A DNA stretch of 5,847 nt from an uncultured Eubacteriales bacterium (GTDB lineage Bacteria; Bacillota; Clostridia; Oscillospirales; Oscillospiraceae). Below the pieces are notes generated by a model. That model searched no databases and had not been told where the DNA came from. It saw nothing but the letters and a program-made list of their open reading frames with translations. The position numbers and the translations under genes are program-made. The stretch lies in assembly GCA_900554855.1 (NCBI GenBank), contig USIZ01000095.1, positions 1-5,847 on the forward strand, written 5' to 3'. Of the stretch, positions 4,653 to 5,847 are shown one piece after another (the stretch's first letter is position 1; every line of letters starts with the position of its first letter).

Positions 4653-5789
4653 TTACTGGAGGGGCAGGGTCACCGCTACGGTGGTGCCTGTCTCGGAACT
4701 GGTCTCCACGCACACGGAGCCGTCGTGGAGATTGGCGATCTCCCACACCAGAGAAAGTCCCAGCCCCACGCCGCCGTACTCCCGGCTGCGAGACTTATCC
4801 ACCCGGAAGAAGGGCTGGAAGATGCTCCGCTGATACTCCTCCGGAATGCCACAGCCGGTGTCGGAAACGCGGATCAGGATTTTTTCCTTCTCCTGTGTGA
4901 CGCAGACCCGCACCGAGCCGCCGGGGCGGTTGTACTTGACGGCGTTCTCTGTCAGGTTGAAGATCAGCCGGTAGATCAGCGCGTCGCTGCCGGTCATAAC
5001 GCCATCGCCATCCGCCTCCAGCGTGATGTCGCGCTTTTCCACCAGTGGTGCGAGATCCGTAAAGATCTCCTCAATCATGGGAGCAAGCTGGATTCGCTCG
5101 TTCCGTGCCACTTGCCGCAGATTGCTCATCTCCAGCAGGGTCTTGGTCATCCGGGTCAGCCGCTCCGTCTGCTCCTGCAGGAGGGCGAGAAACTCCGCAG
5201 TCTCCGGCGGCGCGTCTGGGTGCTCGGAAGAAAACAGCTCCAGCTGCGCCTGCATCAGCGCCAGCGGCGTGCGCAGCTCGTGGGCGGCATTGCCAGTGAA
5301 CTGCCGCTGGGCGGAAAAGGCATTGTTCAGCCGCTCCAGCATCTGGTTGAACGAGCGGCTCAGCTGCCGGAATTCCGGAATAACGTCTTCATCGATCCTC
5401 ATATCGGCAAGATTGTTTAGCTGCACCTGCTCCACCTGCGAGGCAAAACTGCGCAGGGGTTTGAGCGCACGTCCGCTGACAAAATAGGCCAGTATGCCGC
5501 TGAGCAGCGTTACCGCAGCCGTGATGTACCAGTTGGTGGTGCGGAAGCGTCCCTGCGCCCCATCGACAACGATGGTCAACTCCTCGTTGGGCGCTACGAG
5601 CTGCGGGTCAAAGCTCGCCGTGCTTCCCTCATTCAGGCTCACATTGCCGCTGCCCTGGAAAGCGTCCGCAATTTTGTCCATATAGTACATGCCGGATGAA
5701 CAGAGCAGCAGATTCATAACGACGCATGTGACGCCGATGAGCAGGACGGTCATCAGGGTGATGCGCCACTGCAAGGAAAGACGCTTCAT
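4653..5789 (-). CDS. Two-component sensor histidine kinase, membrane-bound
   Basis: This 378-residue sensor kinase would autophosphorylate on a histidine and pass the phosphate to the response regulator encoded just upstream. It has a membrane segment at about 10-31, a short extracytoplasmic loop (about 33-86) and a second membrane segment at about 87-105. A HAMP linker (about 105-160) follows. The phosphoacceptor His170 lies in the H-box NAAHELRTPLALMQ. The ATP-binding domain has the N-box LIFNLTENAVKYN (276-287), G1 DTGCGIP (310-316), F-box IFQPFFRV (323-330) and G2 GGVGLGLSLV (339-348). All catalytic boxes are intact. The start codon overlaps the regulator stop as ATGA, and GGGAGG (5799-5804) stands 9 nt upstream. 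The sensor loop is only about 54 residues and resembles no domain I know, so the signal cannot be named. Confidence 0.95.
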   Translation of the reverse strand: MKRLSLQWRITLMTVLLIGVTCVVMNLLLCSSGMYYMDKIADAFQGSGNVSLNEGSTASFDPQLVAPNEELTIVVDGAQGRFRTTNWYITAAVTLLSGILAYFVSGRALKPLRSFASQVEQVQLNNLADMRIDEDVIPEFRQLSRSFNQMLERLNNAFSAQRQFTGNAAHELRTPLALMQAQLELFSSEHPDAPPETAEFLALLQEQTERLTRMTKTLLEMSNLRQVARNERIQLAPMIEEIFTDLAPLVEKRDITLEADGDGVMTGSDALIYRLIFNLTENAVKYNRPGGSVRVCVTQEKEKILIRVSDTGCGIPEEYQRSIFQPFFRVDKSRSREYGGVGLGLSLVWEIANLHDGSVCVETSSETGTTVAVTLPLQ

Positions 5790-5847
5790 GCTTCCTCGCC
5801 TCCCATCAGATAGCCCTCGCCGATGCGGTTGCGGATGGGGTCATAGC
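5786..5847 (-). CDS. Response regulator, C-terminal end only (runs off the window)
   Basis: The last 19 codons read YDPIRNRIGEGYLMGGEEA before a TGA at 5786-5788. The RNRIGEGYLM segment corresponds to the final beta-hairpin wing of OmpR/PhoB-type winged-helix regulators (typical ending: RTVRGVGYRL). The stop overlaps the kinase start by 4 bp (ATGA), the usual arrangement of a translationally coupled regulator-kinase pair. The receiver domain and most of the DNA-binding domain lie outside the window. Confidence 0.85.
   Translation of the reverse strand, partial: YDPIRNRIGEGYLMGGEEA

Noticed and set aside
4542..5420. Plus-strand frame of 292 codons and smaller ones at 5023-5685
   Set aside because: They are antisense to the histidine kinase, whose H, N, G1, F and G2 boxes are all in place on the minus strand.

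Overview
The window looks like chromosomal DNA of a Gram-positive anaerobe of the class Clostridia, possibly a gut Oscillospiraceae-type organism. This rests on strong AGGAGG-type ribosome binding sites, a T-box leader on an amino-acid operon, a rubrerythrin with its rubredoxin domain in front, and G+C-rich genes with A+T-rich promoters. The genus is an inference and cannot be fixed from the sequence alone.

Left part (1-3183, minus strand): a branched-chain amino acid operon transcribed leftwards in the order ilvB (acetolactate synthase catalytic subunit), ilvN (its regulatory subunit) and ilvC (ketol-acid reductoisomerase, cut by the window edge). It is driven by a near-consensus promoter (TTGACA-17-TATGAT). 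A complete T-box leader of about 270 nt follows, with Stem I, Stem III, antiterminator and terminator all readable. The specifier codon reads best as GUC, so uncharged valine tRNA should allow readthrough. IlvN keeps the valine-binding residues of the E. coli protein, so valine probably acts on both transcription and enzyme activity. The ilvN-ilvC gap holds a candidate internal promoter and two palindromes.

Middle (3184-4020, plus strand): a divergent consensus promoter (TTGACA-17-TATAAT) with a Fur/PerR-like palindrome in its spacer drives a reverse rubrerythrin, a peroxide-defence protein. The gene ends in a hairpin cluster and a strong intrinsic terminator.

Right-middle (4021-4652): an A+T-richer patch that looks like the wreck of an integrative element. 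It has four copies of GTGGGCAC (three direct, one inverted), a promoter, and the N-terminal arm-binding domain of a tyrosine recombinase that stops after 79 codons. The catalytic domain is missing. The stretch 4482-4652 has no convincing gene, only a short open frame continuing out of the remnant.

Right end (4653-5847, minus strand): a two-component system. The last 19 codons of an OmpR/PhoB-type response regulator overlap by 4 bp with a complete membrane sensor histidine kinase. Its signal is not evident.

I found no clearly new biological system. The most interesting points are the valine-type T-box, the metal/peroxide-type operator placed inside the rubrerythrin promoter, and the decayed integrase with its repeat cluster.
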